Below are positions 6,270-16,000 of a DNA stretch of 16,494 nt, piece after piece. The position numbers were made by a program, and so were the translations under genes. A model generated the notes under the pieces. The model saw only the letters and a program-made list of their open reading frames with translations, made no database searches and was not told where the DNA came from. Each line of letters opens with the position of its first letter. Position 1 is the stretch's first letter. Source of the DNA: Ruminococcaceae bacterium UBA3751. GTDB lineage: Bacteria > Bacillota > Clostridia > Oscillospirales > Acutalibacteraceae. The stretch is from NCBI GenBank assembly GCA_002371215.1, contig DFGL01000056.1:1-16494 (forward strand). Reading direction: 5' to 3'.

Positions 6270-6858
6270 TTAACGTATTCAGCAAATACGATAGCAAAGC
6301 ACTGACTGCTGCAAGACAAGTCAGAAGAATAAAATATATTAAATAGTACTTAAGATATGACTTAAGATTATTATCTTTTGTCATATCTTTTTTATTTACC
6401 GTATTATAAATAGTACGGCTAAGTTTACATGAAGTATTAACTGAATACAGCAAAAGCGTTTCAAATGCTGCAGCTTCCGGAATTATCATCAGAAGAGAAT
6501 ATCCTATTCCCTTTAGTTTATACGACGTATAGTAATACGCTATCTTTATTGAAATTGCTGCTCCTGTAACTAAAGGAACCGTATAAATAACGGGATAACC
6601 TATAATGCACATTCCAAAAAGTACGGTAATTAAGAACACGGTAAGATAAACGCTCATTCTGTAAAAATACATACTTATAAAACTGCCAATGTTAACGGTT
6701 AATTCATTTTTTAAAATGCTTTCAATATGCGATACTCCGAAAAGCTTAATAAATGCAGTCCCTAAAACAAGACCGCCGATATATAAAACAACGGCATAGA
6801 TAATTATTTTATTTTCGTAAATAAATTCAGAAGGATTTATGCGCTCATTATTATTCAT
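6259..6858 (-). CDS. Stage II sporulation protein M-like membrane protein (SpoIIM/DUF95)
   Basis: This 199-residue membrane protein has about five hydrophobic segments (residues about 17-37, 63-88, 91-110, 120-140, 165-195). The central part FGMCIIGYPVIY, followed by a conserved small-residue helix and a LLMIIPEAA stretch, follows the pattern of B. subtilis SpoIIM (LGISIIGLPFIF then SILPQN). In Bacillus, SpoIIM acts with SpoIID and SpoIIP in peptidoglycan hydrolysis during engulfment; here that role is inferred, and the similarity is moderate. The ATG at 6858 shares its A with the stop TGA of the preceding gene, so the two are translationally coupled; an in-frame TTG at 6861 is less likely. 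No terminator is visible before it runs into the recombinase gene from the opposite side. Confidence 0.75.
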   Translation of the reverse strand: MNNNERINPSEFIYENKIIIYAVVLYIGGLVLGTAFIKLFGVSHIESILKNELTVNIGSFISMYFYRMSVYLTVFLITVLFGMCIIGYPVIYTVPLVTGAAISIKIAYYYTSYKLKGIGYSLLMIIPEAAAFETLLLYSVNTSCKLSRTIYNTVNKKDMTKDNNLKSYLKYYLIYFILLTCLAAVSALLSYLLNTLITL

Positions 6859-7247
6859 CAAACGCGAATCCTCTTTCCCTTTACAGTAATAACATAACCT
6901 ACAAGAGCGCTGATTAATAAAGATAAAACTACCTTTATTAAGAACAAGAGCCAGCTATTATCATTAAATACAGTATTAAATAAAGAGTAAACAATCAACG
7001 GAATCTGACTAAGTATTCCCGTTAATACTCCGTTATTCTTTTGACCGTATACAGATATTAAGCTTACTGTAAACGCAGAAAGGCAAAATACAATAATAGT
7101 AAGTATCTTTGCAGTCTGAACGCTTAAATCGGCTTTAAAAATTAAATAGCTAATTATAAAGGAATATAATAAGAGCGAAACAACCGTAGAAATAACTACC
7201 TTTAATATATATTTTAAAACTATTTTTTCAGTACTGCTTTTTTTCAT
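6858..7247 (-). CDS. TIGR04086-type four-helix membrane protein, function unknown
   Basis: This 129-residue protein consists almost entirely of four membrane helices (residues about 12-37, 44-66, 72-93, 97-121) with a short basic N terminus and a basic C-terminal tail. Size, topology and position behind yajC match the TIGR04086 clostridial membrane protein family, whose function is not known. The ATG at 7247 has a strong GGGGGAG site 5-6 bases upstream. That ribosome site forms the 3' side of a 16-bp hairpin (7251-7288), so expression may be limited by termination or by sequestration. Its stop overlaps the SpoIIM-like start by one base. Confidence 0.75.
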   Translation of the reverse strand: MKKSSTEKIVLKYILKVVISTVVSLLLYSFIISYLIFKADLSVQTAKILTIIVFCLSAFTVSLISVYGQKNNGVLTGILSQIPLIVYSLFNTVFNDNSWLLFLIKVVLSLLISALVGYVITVKGKRIRV

Positions 7248-7288
7248 AAAAACTCCCCCGATATCACTAATTGATATTCGGGGGAATT
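7248..7288 (-). terminator. Terminator/attenuator hairpin between yajC and the TIGR04086 gene
   Basis: On the minus strand a stem of about 16 bp (7273-7288 with 7251-7266, one bulged base at 7278, one G-U pair) ends in GGGGGAGTTTTT. It looks like an intrinsic terminator after yajC with a short U tract, but its 3' arm contains the GGGGGAG ribosome site of the next gene, whose ATG follows immediately. It may therefore be a partial terminator or a translational switch. Confidence 0.7.
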
Positions 7289-7309
7289 CTAATTTAGAAC
7301 ATTATTAAA

Positions 7310-7771
7310 TTATTCTTCAATTTTCTTTTCTGCTTCCTTAGCGGTATCGGATTTTTCTGAAATTTCTTCGCTCTTAGTTTTCTTAGTATTCTTTTTATCC
7401 TTAGCGGCTTCGCGAGCTGCCTCAACTTCCTTCTTGTGCTGTTCCGTCTTAGTTACGTTCGTATTAACAGCCCAGCGCTGAAGGCGCATTTTAGTTCTGT
7501 CAGCACCGGTTTCAATAACGATATCTTCTTCGCGGATTTTAACAACTTTTCCTACGATACCGCCGATTGTAATAATCTCATCACCGATTTCAAGAGAAGA
7601 ACGCATTTCCTGCTCTTCCTTCTGGCGCTTTCTCTGGGGCCTTATCATCATAAAATACATAACGCCGACAAGCGCAACCATAAGAATTATTGAACCATAG
7701 GGATTACCTGCGCCGCTACCTGAAGCGGAGCTTCCCTGCTGAGCCATATTCATCATTAAAATAAAATCCAT
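7310..7771 (-). CDS. yajC: Preprotein translocase accessory subunit YajC
   Basis: This 153-residue membrane protein is the accessory subunit that associates with SecDF and the SecYEG channel. It has a short Gln/Ser/Gly-rich N terminus, one membrane helix (residues about 27-44), the family hallmark MIRPQRKRQKEEQEM just after it, and the small beta domain LEIGDEIITIGGIVGKV. The C-terminal 45 residues are a charged Lys/Glu tail longer than in E. coli YajC (110 residues), as often seen in Clostridia. The ATG at 7771 is chosen over a TTG at 7786 because GGAGG lies 7 bases upstream of it. It lies downstream of tgt, the usual neighbour, and has its own promoter at 7809-7837. Confidence 0.93.
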   Translation of the reverse strand: MDFILMMNMAQQGSSASGSGAGNPYGSIILMVALVGVMYFMMIRPQRKRQKEEQEMRSSLEIGDEIITIGGIVGKVVKIREEDIVIETGADRTKMRLQRWAVNTNVTKTEQHKKEVEAAREAAKDKKNTKKTKSEEISEKSDTAKEAEKKIEE

Positions 7772-7808
7772 AGTCTTATCCTCCAATTATGAATTTAGTA
7801 ACATTATG

Positions 7809-7837
7809 ATTATATAGTAAAATATCAATTATTGCAA
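7809..7837 (-). promoter_or_regulatory. Promoter of yajC
   Basis: On the minus strand TTGCAA (7832-7837) and TATAAT (7809-7814) are spaced by 17 bp. The site lies between tgt and yajC, so yajC and its followers can be expressed apart from tgt, whose transcript has only a weak 6-bp hairpin here (7835-7840 with 7850-7855) and no U tract. Confidence 0.65.
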
Positions 7838-7844
7838 GAACTTT

Positions 7845-8978
7845 TTAAATTCTTGTGTCAAGAAGGTCACAGTATTCGTTTTTATAATCTGTAAAAGAAC
7901 CGTTTTCAAGATTTTCCCTGATTTCAGCCATAAGATTATTGTAAAAATGAAGATTATGAATAACAGCGAGCCTCATAGCAAGCATTTCTCCGGACTTAAA
8001 CAAATGTCTTACATAAGCTCTTGAATAATTCCTACAGGTTGAGCAGGTACATTTTTCATCAATCGGAGCTTCATCATTGGCATACTTTGAGTTATTTATA
8101 TTTATTATACCCTTTTTAGTGAATAAATGCCCATGGCGCGCATTACGCGAAGGCATAACGCAATCAAAAAGGTCCACTCCCCTGCTGACGCCTTCAAGGA
8201 TATTTCCCGGAGTGCCTACGCCCATAAGGTACCTTGGTTTATTCTTCGGTGCATAAGGTTCAACGGCAGAGATTATTCTGTACATATCCTCTTTAGGTTC
8301 TCCTACGGCAAGGCCTCCTATTGCATAGCCGTCAAGGTCAAGCTTGGCAATCTCTTTCATATGCCAAATTCTTAAATCATCATAAGTACAGCCTTGATTT
8401 ATGCCGAACAAAAGCTGCTGCTTATTGATAGTATCCGGAAGAGAATTTAATCTTTCCATTTCAGCCTTACAGCGTTCAAGCCAGCGCATCGTTCTTTCGC
8501 AAGCTTCTTTTGCATAGTCGTAAGAGGCGGGGTTTTCAACGCATTCATCAAACGCCATGGCTATTGTTGAGGCGAGATTGGACTGAATTTGCATACTTTC
8601 CTCCGGTCCCATAAAGATTTTACGCCCATCAATATGAGAATTAAAGGTTACGCCTTCCTCTTTGATTTTATTTAGCTTTGCAAGAGAAAAAACCTGAAAG
8701 CCGCCTGAATCAGTGAGAATAGGACGATTCCAGTTTGTGAATTTATGTAAGCCGCCAAGTTCTTTTATTAATTTATCATCAGGTCTGACGTGAAGATGGT
8801 AGGTATTACAAAGCATTATCTGAGCACCTACGTCTTCCAAATCGCGGGTTGAAAGACCGCCTTTTATTGCTGCAGACGTTGCAACGTTCATAAAACACGG
8901 TGTCTGAACAGTTCCGTGAACAGTTTCAAACGCTGCTCTTCTTGCTGCGCCTTCTTCTTTTAAAACAGTAAATTTCAT
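7845..8978 (-). CDS. tgt: Queuine tRNA-ribosyltransferase (tRNA-guanine transglycosylase)
   Basis: This 377-residue enzyme exchanges guanine 34 for the queuosine precursor preQ1 (or a salvaged base) in tRNAs with GUN anticodons (Asp, Asn, His, Tyr). It is a complete TIM barrel of family-typical length. Visible sites are general acid/base Asp90 in DSGGFQV, the substrate-binding GGLAVGE near 221-227, nucleophile Asp272 in GVDLFDCV, and the zinc site Cys310, Cys312, Cys315 and His341. The sequence has ASN-type substitutions such as FNSHIDG where FRSHIDG is usual, as in several gut Clostridia. The start ATG at 8978 has GAGGA about 7 bases upstream. No queuosine synthesis genes (queC-queG) lie in this window. 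Confidence 0.95.
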   Translation of the reverse strand: MKFTVLKEEGAARRAAFETVHGTVQTPCFMNVATSAAIKGGLSTRDLEDVGAQIMLCNTYHLHVRPDDKLIKELGGLHKFTNWNRPILTDSGGFQVFSLAKLNKIKEEGVTFNSHIDGRKIFMGPEESMQIQSNLASTIAMAFDECVENPASYDYAKEACERTMRWLERCKAEMERLNSLPDTINKQQLLFGINQGCTYDDLRIWHMKEIAKLDLDGYAIGGLAVGEPKEDMYRIISAVEPYAPKNKPRYLMGVGTPGNILEGVSRGVDLFDCVMPSRNARHGHLFTKKGIININNSKYANDEAPIDEKCTCSTCRNYSRAYVRHLFKSGEMLAMRLAVIHNLHFYNNLMAEIRENLENGSFTDYKNEYCDLLDTRI

Positions 8979-9005
8979 AATTTTTCCTCAATAATTAGTT
9001 ATTGC

Positions 9006-9034
9006 ATTATATCATAAAATAAAATTATAATCAA
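9006..9034 (-). promoter_or_regulatory. Promoter of tgt
   Basis: On the minus strand TTGATT (9029-9034) and TATAAT (9006-9011) are separated by exactly 17 bp. Predicted start is near 8999, about 20 bases before the tgt ATG. Confidence 0.75.
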
Positions 9035-9037
9035 TAT

Positions 9038-9065
9038 AAAAATAGCGGAGCATTGCTCCGCTATT
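9038..9065 (-). terminator. Terminator of the secreted-protein operon
   Basis: An 11-bp perfect stem (9041-9051 with 9055-9065) with a 3-base loop is followed on the minus strand by a T run. It begins 4 bases after the stop codon of the 1323-residue protein gene and directly abuts the tgt promoter. Confidence 0.9.
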
Positions 9066-9068
9066 AAA

Positions 9069-12000
9069 TTAAGCTTTTACCTTACGGCGCTTTGAAAATT
9101 CGCCCGTAAATTTCTTTTTCTTATACTTCTTATTAGCTCTTACTCTTACATAGTATTTTTTGCCTTTCTTAAGGCCTGTAATCTTATAAGAAGTAGTTTT
9201 CGGATTGTTTATCGTTATTGTTTTAGCACCCGCCATACTCTTTTTTGTGGAGTACTGAATCTGATATGCGCTTGCGCCCTTCTTTTTCTTCCACTTAAGA
9301 GTAATCGTACCGTTTTTACCATTATACTTCTTTAAAGCGTGCTTGTAGTAATAACGACGGGTAATCTTTGAATAATTACCGCGTTCCCACTGACCCTTTG
9401 AATTCTTCTTATAAGCGGCAAAGCAGAACTCGTATAATCCGCCGTTTTTCAGGTTTTTAAGGTAATACTCGGTCTTTCCGTTAGTCCAAGCATAGCTCCA
9501 TGTTTTTGTTCCGGCTTTGCGGTACATTACACGGTAGTTCTGAGCGCCCTTTATAGCGCCGAAACGAACTCTCATCTGCTTTTTCTTTGAAAGGCTCGTA
9601 GTTCTTACCTTCTTCGGTCTCTTTATTGATTTATTAACCGGAGCAGCATTTGCCACTTTGTCGGAAGGTGTTATTGCAGCATACGGAGAAGCAGGTGTTG
9701 TCGGTGTTGTATTCTGAGGCACATCCTCAGTTTTTGTCTTTTTACAAACTGTACAAGTATAAGTAATTTTTTTACCGTCAGCTGATTTAACGCCCTTGTC
9801 CCAAGTGTGTTTACCTGTTGCTTTAATAATTTTTTGTGCAACAAGTTCGGTACCGCAAACCTTACATACACTACCGTCAGTTAAGCCTGAATTAGCACAG
9901 GTTGCAGCCTTTCCTTTTACAACCTCAGGAGTATGATCCGTCATCGGAACTTCAGCCTCGGGAATAAAGAATTTGCAATCCTCACAGTACTTTGAAACAA
10001 TGCCTGTTGCAGTACAAGTTGGCTTCTCAATTTCTGTATCCGTAAAGTTATGAGGAACGGCTTTTTTAACAACGTTAAATACAGTATCATCAGTAATAAC
10101 AACATCCGCCGGATTCAAATCATCGTTCCAAGCTAAAATATAGTGTTTACTGTCCTGATCCGGATTACCGTTAGGAAGCTGTTCAGCTTCGTCATTATCA
10201 AGCGGTTCTATGTTTTCAGGCTTGCTTCCGTGCGCTACGTACTGAGTGTCTAAGATAGCGCCGTCTATATTTAAGAAAGTAACTGTATACGTCTTTGGAG
10301 TATCAACAAGCTGGAAAATCTTAGTTTCATTAATAATAACAGTTGCAGGATTGCTATCTGCGCCGTTTAACTGCCATTTATACTCATGACCAACGTTCTG
10401 TGGAAAAGCAGGAATCTTATCAGAAGGAACGGTACCGTCCTTCTTAACAATTACAGTATCAATAATCTTATTATCAGAACCAACAAAGAAAACTTCAAAT
10501 TCGTCAGCCTTAACGTCGGATTTCACATAATACGTTCCTTGACAAACAGGACATTTAAACACGGTAAATACGTCATCGCCGATTGTTACTTTATCTGCAA
10601 TCTCAAATGAACAGTATTCTTCTTTAAATGTTCCGCAATCATTTGCGCAAGCTATTTTATGTTTAAACTGATTAGAAGTATCGGTTGAGCCGGAGCTATA
10701 CGCCGGTACTGCATTGCCTGTAAATGAATGACTTGTTTTCTTGGTCGAGTTCTTCTTTGTAGTATAGTCACAGCGAGAGCAAGAATAAAGTTCATAACCG
10801 TTTTCGGTGCAGGTTGCAGGAACAGTTTCCGTAAGCTCAAGATCGTGGCCGAGAGCTGCAACCTCGTCACCGCGCTTTGTTTCTGTGCAGAAATCATCGT
10901 ATTTACACTTGTAAACGGTATATCCTCCGTTCTTACACGTTGGAGCTACAACCTGTAAAACTTCCCAGCTATGAACGTGTCCAAGAGATTTGTAAACTAA
11001 AGAGTATTCCTTCGCAAAGTTATATGCAGTTGAAGGAACGTAACAATAAATTGTTGGATTATTTCCGAACGTGGATACTCTTTCATTAGGAATATCACAT
11101 TCTGAATTATAAACGTAAAACGCTTTATCGGCACTGCCTAAAAAGACATTCGTTCCGATTGAATCTACCGACATATCGTCTTTATCAGTGCCTAAATGCA
11201 CTCTTTCAACGCTGCTTAGATTCCACGGAGCGTTTGCAGCAGACTCATTATTTACTGCACCGCCGGTTATATAAACGGTTTCAAGCTTCGGGCAGTCAGC
11301 AAAAGCATTTTCGCTATATGTAAGTGAAGCGGGAACGGTGATTTCCCTGAGGTTTCTGCAGTTATTAAAAGTATTTGTTCCGATATTTGTTACGCCGTCC
11401 TCAATAACAATCTTAGTAATACTATCATTGTTACCAAACGGGCTGTCCTCAGCAGAATCGTAATCAGCCATTGCACCGGGACCCGTAATTGTTACAGTAC
11501 CCGTTTCTTCATCAAAAGCATAAGTGGTAGTACCTGATTCTCCGCTGGGCTTAATTACCTTATTAAGGTTTTTATAAGCCGTTTCAAGCGCAGCAGCAGT
11601 TTTAACTGAGGTAAATCCGTTAACGGCTACAGCGGCTGCTTCAGCAACAGAAGCTTCATAAGCAGATTTAAAAGCAGAATAACTGTCAGCAGTATAAATA
11701 CCTTGAGAGTTATTATTTAAGTAAGTATCTTTATAAGCAGCAATTTTAGCCGCAAGATTCTTATAGCCGCTGAAATCGTCTGCATTTACTGTTGCAGAGT
11801 TAATTGCAGAGATATTTGACTTTGCGTCTGACGCGATTTCCTGTGCCCTTGCAGCAACGTTAGAAGAGGTAAAACCATCAGAGGGATCGGCTTGAAGAGC
11901 TTCAACTGCATCTAAAACTGAATCGAGCTGATGAGTTACGTAATAGTTAGAAACTCCGTCAGAACCGTAACCGAAATTAAAGTAATTTCCTGCTTTTTTA

Positions 12001-13040
12001 ATAGCTTCTTTAACGCCTCTATAATCAACTACATAAAAGGTAGTATTAGTATCATAGAATACAGAATAAAATTTATCTCCGAGATTGTTTTCCCAGCTTT
12101 TAACATACCAAGCTATTTTTACTGACTGAGTGCCGTTAGACCAAGCTTCGTTAGCAGCGTTATCTGCATACTGAAGATAGTTAGCATACTGTCTCCATGT
12201 TTTTCTATGAGGAGAAGTAAAAGGCACCTTTGTACAATCAATTTTCTGAGAACGATAAGTTCCGTTAGTGTTTTTCTGAGTTTCGTTATTGTAACCTTTT
12301 AAAGAATCATCTTTATTAGTTTGTTCATCTGAATTATAGGCTCCGGACCATTTAAACTCATTAGTAGAAAGAGGTGTGTCCTCTCCATTAACTGTATCTA
12401 TATCATAACTGCCGTTCCAAACCTGCTTAAACTGGAAATATTTGTTATCATCCATAGCATTTGGATCTCCGGTAGTAGGCCAAACTGCACAAAACGCCTT
12501 ATCTGTTCCTAAAGCAACCCCCTGGTTGTTTCCGGCTACCATAACAGGAATTCTCATATCGCTGCCGTCATAAAGGAAAACTGCTTCTTTAGGCATAAGG
12601 AATGCAACCTGCCATTTTTGGTTAACTAAGCCTGTAATCGCTGCAGGAGCTGCAGAATAAATAACACCCTTAACGTAATCGTTCGGAACAGCTCCGCCAT
12701 AATTAAACTCAGGTGATGAATATTCAACAGACGTCCACTTATGACTCTTCATTGTAGCGGTATCAGCAGCAAGTTTATTCGCTGCACTAACAATATCCAA
12801 GTCAGTTTTATTTCCGTATTCATAAGCATATGCAGCTTCTTTGGCGTTAATATAGCTGTCATAAGCATCTTTCATGCTGTAGTAAACCGTTCCGTCCATA
12901 GCGCTTTCATATTCACTAATTGTGCTTTTCAATGCGGTAAGATCTGCATCTTCAGCAGCAAAAGCAGAAAACGGAACGGAGGTAGCCAGCATAAGCGCTG
13001 ACAAGAAAACAGCAAGTAGTTTTCTTACGTTATTTTTCAT
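9069..13040 (-). CDS. Large secreted multidomain protein: FIVAR-like, BspA-type LRR, Cys repeats, two Fn3-like modules
   Basis: This 1323-residue protein starts with a signal peptide (about 1-29, ending AFA-AED). Next come a helical FIVAR-like segment (about 33-90), a Trp/Tyr-rich beta region of unknown type (95-345), more FIVAR-like helices (350-495) and a short BspA-type leucine-rich repeat block (500-685; TFNNCRNLREITVP is typical). Cysteine repeats follow (690-830 and 995-1105), interrupted by two beta modules of the Flg_new/InlB-repeat kind (846-913 and 915-990). After a Thr/Pro linker come two fibronectin III-like modules (1133-1322), very Lys/Arg/Tyr-rich. No LPXTG motif, S-layer domain or dockerin is present. 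The ATG follows AGGAAAGGGG, and the gene lies 14 bp after its partner. A surface or adhesin role is plausible but unproven. Confidence 0.8.
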   Translation of the reverse strand: MKNNVRKLLAVFLSALMLATSVPFSAFAAEDADLTALKSTISEYESAMDGTVYYSMKDAYDSYINAKEAAYAYEYGNKTDLDIVSAANKLAADTATMKSHKWTSVEYSSPEFNYGGAVPNDYVKGVIYSAAPAAITGLVNQKWQVAFLMPKEAVFLYDGSDMRIPVMVAGNNQGVALGTDKAFCAVWPTTGDPNAMDDNKYFQFKQVWNGSYDIDTVNGEDTPLSTNEFKWSGAYNSDEQTNKDDSLKGYNNETQKNTNGTYRSQKIDCTKVPFTSPHRKTWRQYANYLQYADNAANEAWSNGTQSVKIAWYVKSWENNLGDKFYSVFYDTNTTFYVVDYRGVKEAIKKAGNYFNFGYGSDGVSNYYVTHQLDSVLDAVEALQADPSDGFTSSNVAARAQEIASDAKSNISAINSATVNADDFSGYKNLAAKIAAYKDTYLNNNSQGIYTADSYSAFKSAYEASVAEAAAVAVNGFTSVKTAAALETAYKNLNKVIKPSGESGTTTYAFDEETGTVTITGPGAMADYDSAEDSPFGNNDSITKIVIEDGVTNIGTNTFNNCRNLREITVPASLTYSENAFADCPKLETVYITGGAVNNESAANAPWNLSSVERVHLGTDKDDMSVDSIGTNVFLGSADKAFYVYNSECDIPNERVSTFGNNPTIYCYVPSTAYNFAKEYSLVYKSLGHVHSWEVLQVVAPTCKNGGYTVYKCKYDDFCTETKRGDEVAALGHDLELTETVPATCTENGYELYSCSRCDYTTKKNSTKKTSHSFTGNAVPAYSSGSTDTSNQFKHKIACANDCGTFKEEYCSFEIADKVTIGDDVFTVFKCPVCQGTYYVKSDVKADEFEVFFVGSDNKIIDTVIVKKDGTVPSDKIPAFPQNVGHEYKWQLNGADSNPATVIINETKIFQLVDTPKTYTVTFLNIDGAILDTQYVAHGSKPENIEPLDNDEAEQLPNGNPDQDSKHYILAWNDDLNPADVVITDDTVFNVVKKAVPHNFTDTEIEKPTCTATGIVSKYCEDCKFFIPEAEVPMTDHTPEVVKGKAATCANSGLTDGSVCKVCGTELVAQKIIKATGKHTWDKGVKSADGKKITYTCTVCKKTKTEDVPQNTTPTTPASPYAAITPSDKVANAAPVNKSIKRPKKVRTTSLSKKKQMRVRFGAIKGAQNYRVMYRKAGTKTWSYAWTNGKTEYYLKNLKNGGLYEFCFAAYKKNSKGQWERGNYSKITRRYYYKHALKKYNGKNGTITLKWKKKKGASAYQIQYSTKKSMAGAKTITINNPKTTSYKITGLKKGKKYYVRVRANKKYKKKKFTGEFSKRRKVKA

Positions 13041-13054
13041 ATAATTCCCCTTTC

Positions 13055-16000
13055 CTATTTAGCCTTGATTTTCTTTTGTGAAGAAAATTCACCTGTATAT
13101 CTCCTGTTCTTCAATTTTTTGATTGAACGAACGCGAATATAATATTTTTTACCCTTCTTAAGCTTTTTGATTGTGTAAGAAGTTGTGTTTTTATTGTTGA
13201 TGACAATCTTTTTCCTGTTAGTCATTTCAGGATTAGTTGCATAAAACAGCTCGTAGCCAATACTGTTTTTATCCTTAGTCCATTTAACGGTAACAGACTT
13301 TTTGCCCGCTTTAACCTTTTTGATTTTTTCCTTATAGTAATAACGGAAGCTCGTTTTGGAATAGGCTCCGCGTTCCCATTCATTTTTGGAATTTTTCTTA
13401 TATGCGGCAAACATAAATTCGTAAAGACCGCCTTTTTTAAGGTTCTTAAGGTAATATTCGGTCGCTCCGTCTGTCCACGCATAATTCCATTTTTTAGTGC
13501 CTGCTTTTCTATACATAACTCTATAGTTCTGAGCGCCGTCTACCTTATCGAATAGAATTAAAAGGCGTTTTTTATTGAACTGAGAAATTGTACGAATGTT
13601 TTCGGGCTTACGGATTGTTTTGTTAACAGAAGCGCTGTCAGCCTGCTTGTCTGAAGGAGTTGCTTCTTTAACTGTGAGCTTAGGAATAACTTCTTCCCTT
13701 GTAATTCTGCAACCCTTACATGTATAAAGCTTAATACCACTTTCAGTAGTAGTCGGCTGCTTGGTAATAACGCCGTTATCCCAGCTATGTCCCTTGGCTT
13801 TTTCAACTTTGGCAGTTCTTGACAGCTCTTTTTTGCAATAGCTGCAGTAAACAACGCTGTCATAGCTTCCCTTTTCAAGACAGGTAGCCTTAACTACATT
13901 CTCTTTAACCGCAGTAGCGGGAGTATGGTCAGTAATCGCTTTAGGGGCAGAAGTGTATTCAACGTGATTACAAGCGTCGTTTTGGCATTTGTACGTTGTA
14001 TAACCCTCAGAAATACAGGTCGGTTTTACTATCCTCTTTGTAAATCTGTGAGATTTTGCAGGAACTTCAACCTCATCACGCATTAGCTCTTCGCCGCATT
14101 CAGAGCACTTAATTACATTTTCGTAATAACCATCCTCAGCACAGGTTGCGTCTTTTTCATTCTCTCTTATAACAGCGCCGAGTTTATGCCCCTTCGCGTC
14201 TGAAAATGAATCAATATAAACGTCTCCGCAAATAGAACAGGTATGCGTAGTATATCCGCGTTCTGTACAGGTTGCAGGAGTAACAACGCTATTATAATTA
14301 TGCTCAGTTCTTTCAATCTGAGTTGTCTTTTTCGTTCCGCAAACAGTACAAACGGCTGTTCTCGTTCCATAGTTAATGCAATCGGGCTCTTCAATGATTT
14401 CATTTGTGTCCCAGGTATGATCAGCAGTTTTTTCTATCTCTTCTGTTTCAACATAATCACATCCGGGATTAGTGCATTTATAAACCTTTTCGCCCTTGGA
14501 AGCGCAGGTTGCGGGAATCTCAGAATCCAGTTCAATATTATGTCCGCCGAGTGAATCAGGTATTTCAGCGTTTTCTATAGTGTAGCCGCATACCTTGCAA
14601 ACCCTATCAATTCTTCCCTCGTTTTCACAGGTTGGCTTAACAACGGTAACGTTTTCATAATCATGAGCGGTAGGCTCAAGATTAATAGTTGTAGAGCCGT
14701 ACACCATTCCGCATTCAACGCATTTATCAATTTGAGTATACGTACCGCCCGTTGTACAGGTTGAAGAAGTTGCACCTTCAATTATAAGCCTTCTTGTGCA
14801 ACTTTTTTTAGGAATAGTTTTATGCTCGCTTTGAAGAACTGCATTACAGTCTGCACATCTTGTAACTAAATCATAAGAACCGAGGGCTGAGCAGGTTGAG
14901 TCGGTAAAATTCTCTTTTACTGCCGCCTTGGGAGTATGCTCAAGCATATCAGTTTCAACGCTTTCATCTGAAAGCTTTGTATTACAGTAAACGCAATACT
15001 TAACAGAATTGTAAGAACCTTTGGAGGTACAGGTTGCAGGAACTTCATTTTCGCGAACAGTTCTGCCCGCCAGGTGTTCTTTTTTCGTTCCTGTATCTAC
15101 TAAATCAGCAGTTTTAACTCCGCAGCGGGTACAGAGTCTGTAATAAGTTCCGTCCTCAAAGCAGGTAGCGTTATTGTTAGAAACCTTAGTATAGTTATGG
15201 CCGAGCTTCTTCTGCCATACAGATTTAGTTTCAGTTTTATATTCTTCCCAGTCCAAATCTCTTCCGCGTTGGAACTGAACGGATGCCTTGTACGTTTCCT
15301 CACCGTTTTCAGTACAGGTAGCGTTAGAATACGTAGGTCCTGTAACGTTCATTGCCTTTTCTACGTAATGGCCGTCATAATTAGTCTGACAGTCTTCCCT
15401 TGTACATTCAAACCTTGCGATACAGGTAGCCTTGTTTTCGCTCCAGGTGTACGTTGGATTTTCTCCGTACAGATGACCTTCCTTAGAGCAGGTGCTTGTT
15501 TGTTCTTTAATCTTATCTGCAGCGTCAAGCACTTTATCGGCAACACTGAGAACGGTGTTTACCCAGCCCGGAATCGGTACGCCAACCTTTTGCATAAGAT
15601 TTACAATGGTCTGAAGCTGTCCGACGTCGAGGTATCCTTCATATGCAATACCGTTTCCGCCGATTGCACTTGCGTCAACTCTTATCTTAATGCCCTGGCT
15701 CATATTGGATTCTTTAGTTATGATTTCAACGCCAACCTCGCCAACTGAACCGCATTTAGAACACTCGTAAAAAGCCATAAGTCCGCTTTTGCTGTTTGCC
15801 TGAAATTTAAACTGAGGTTTTCCGAAATCATAGTCATGCTTTTCCGTTGATTTTACTCTTGTAAAAACTGTATTAGCGTTAATCGGAGTTGTAAGCGGGT
15901 CGGAATCCCAGGAATAGCTTGCGTGCTCTTTTCCACCAGGTTCCTCGATATAATCCTCGTGACCGCTTGTTCCCTTAGGAAATGCAGGAATTTCGGATTC

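Noticed and set aside
15197..15748. 183-codon plus-strand open frame antisense to the Cys-repeat protein
   Set aside because: It is a shadow of a long repetitive coding region; the composition is not protein-like and no ribosome site was seen.
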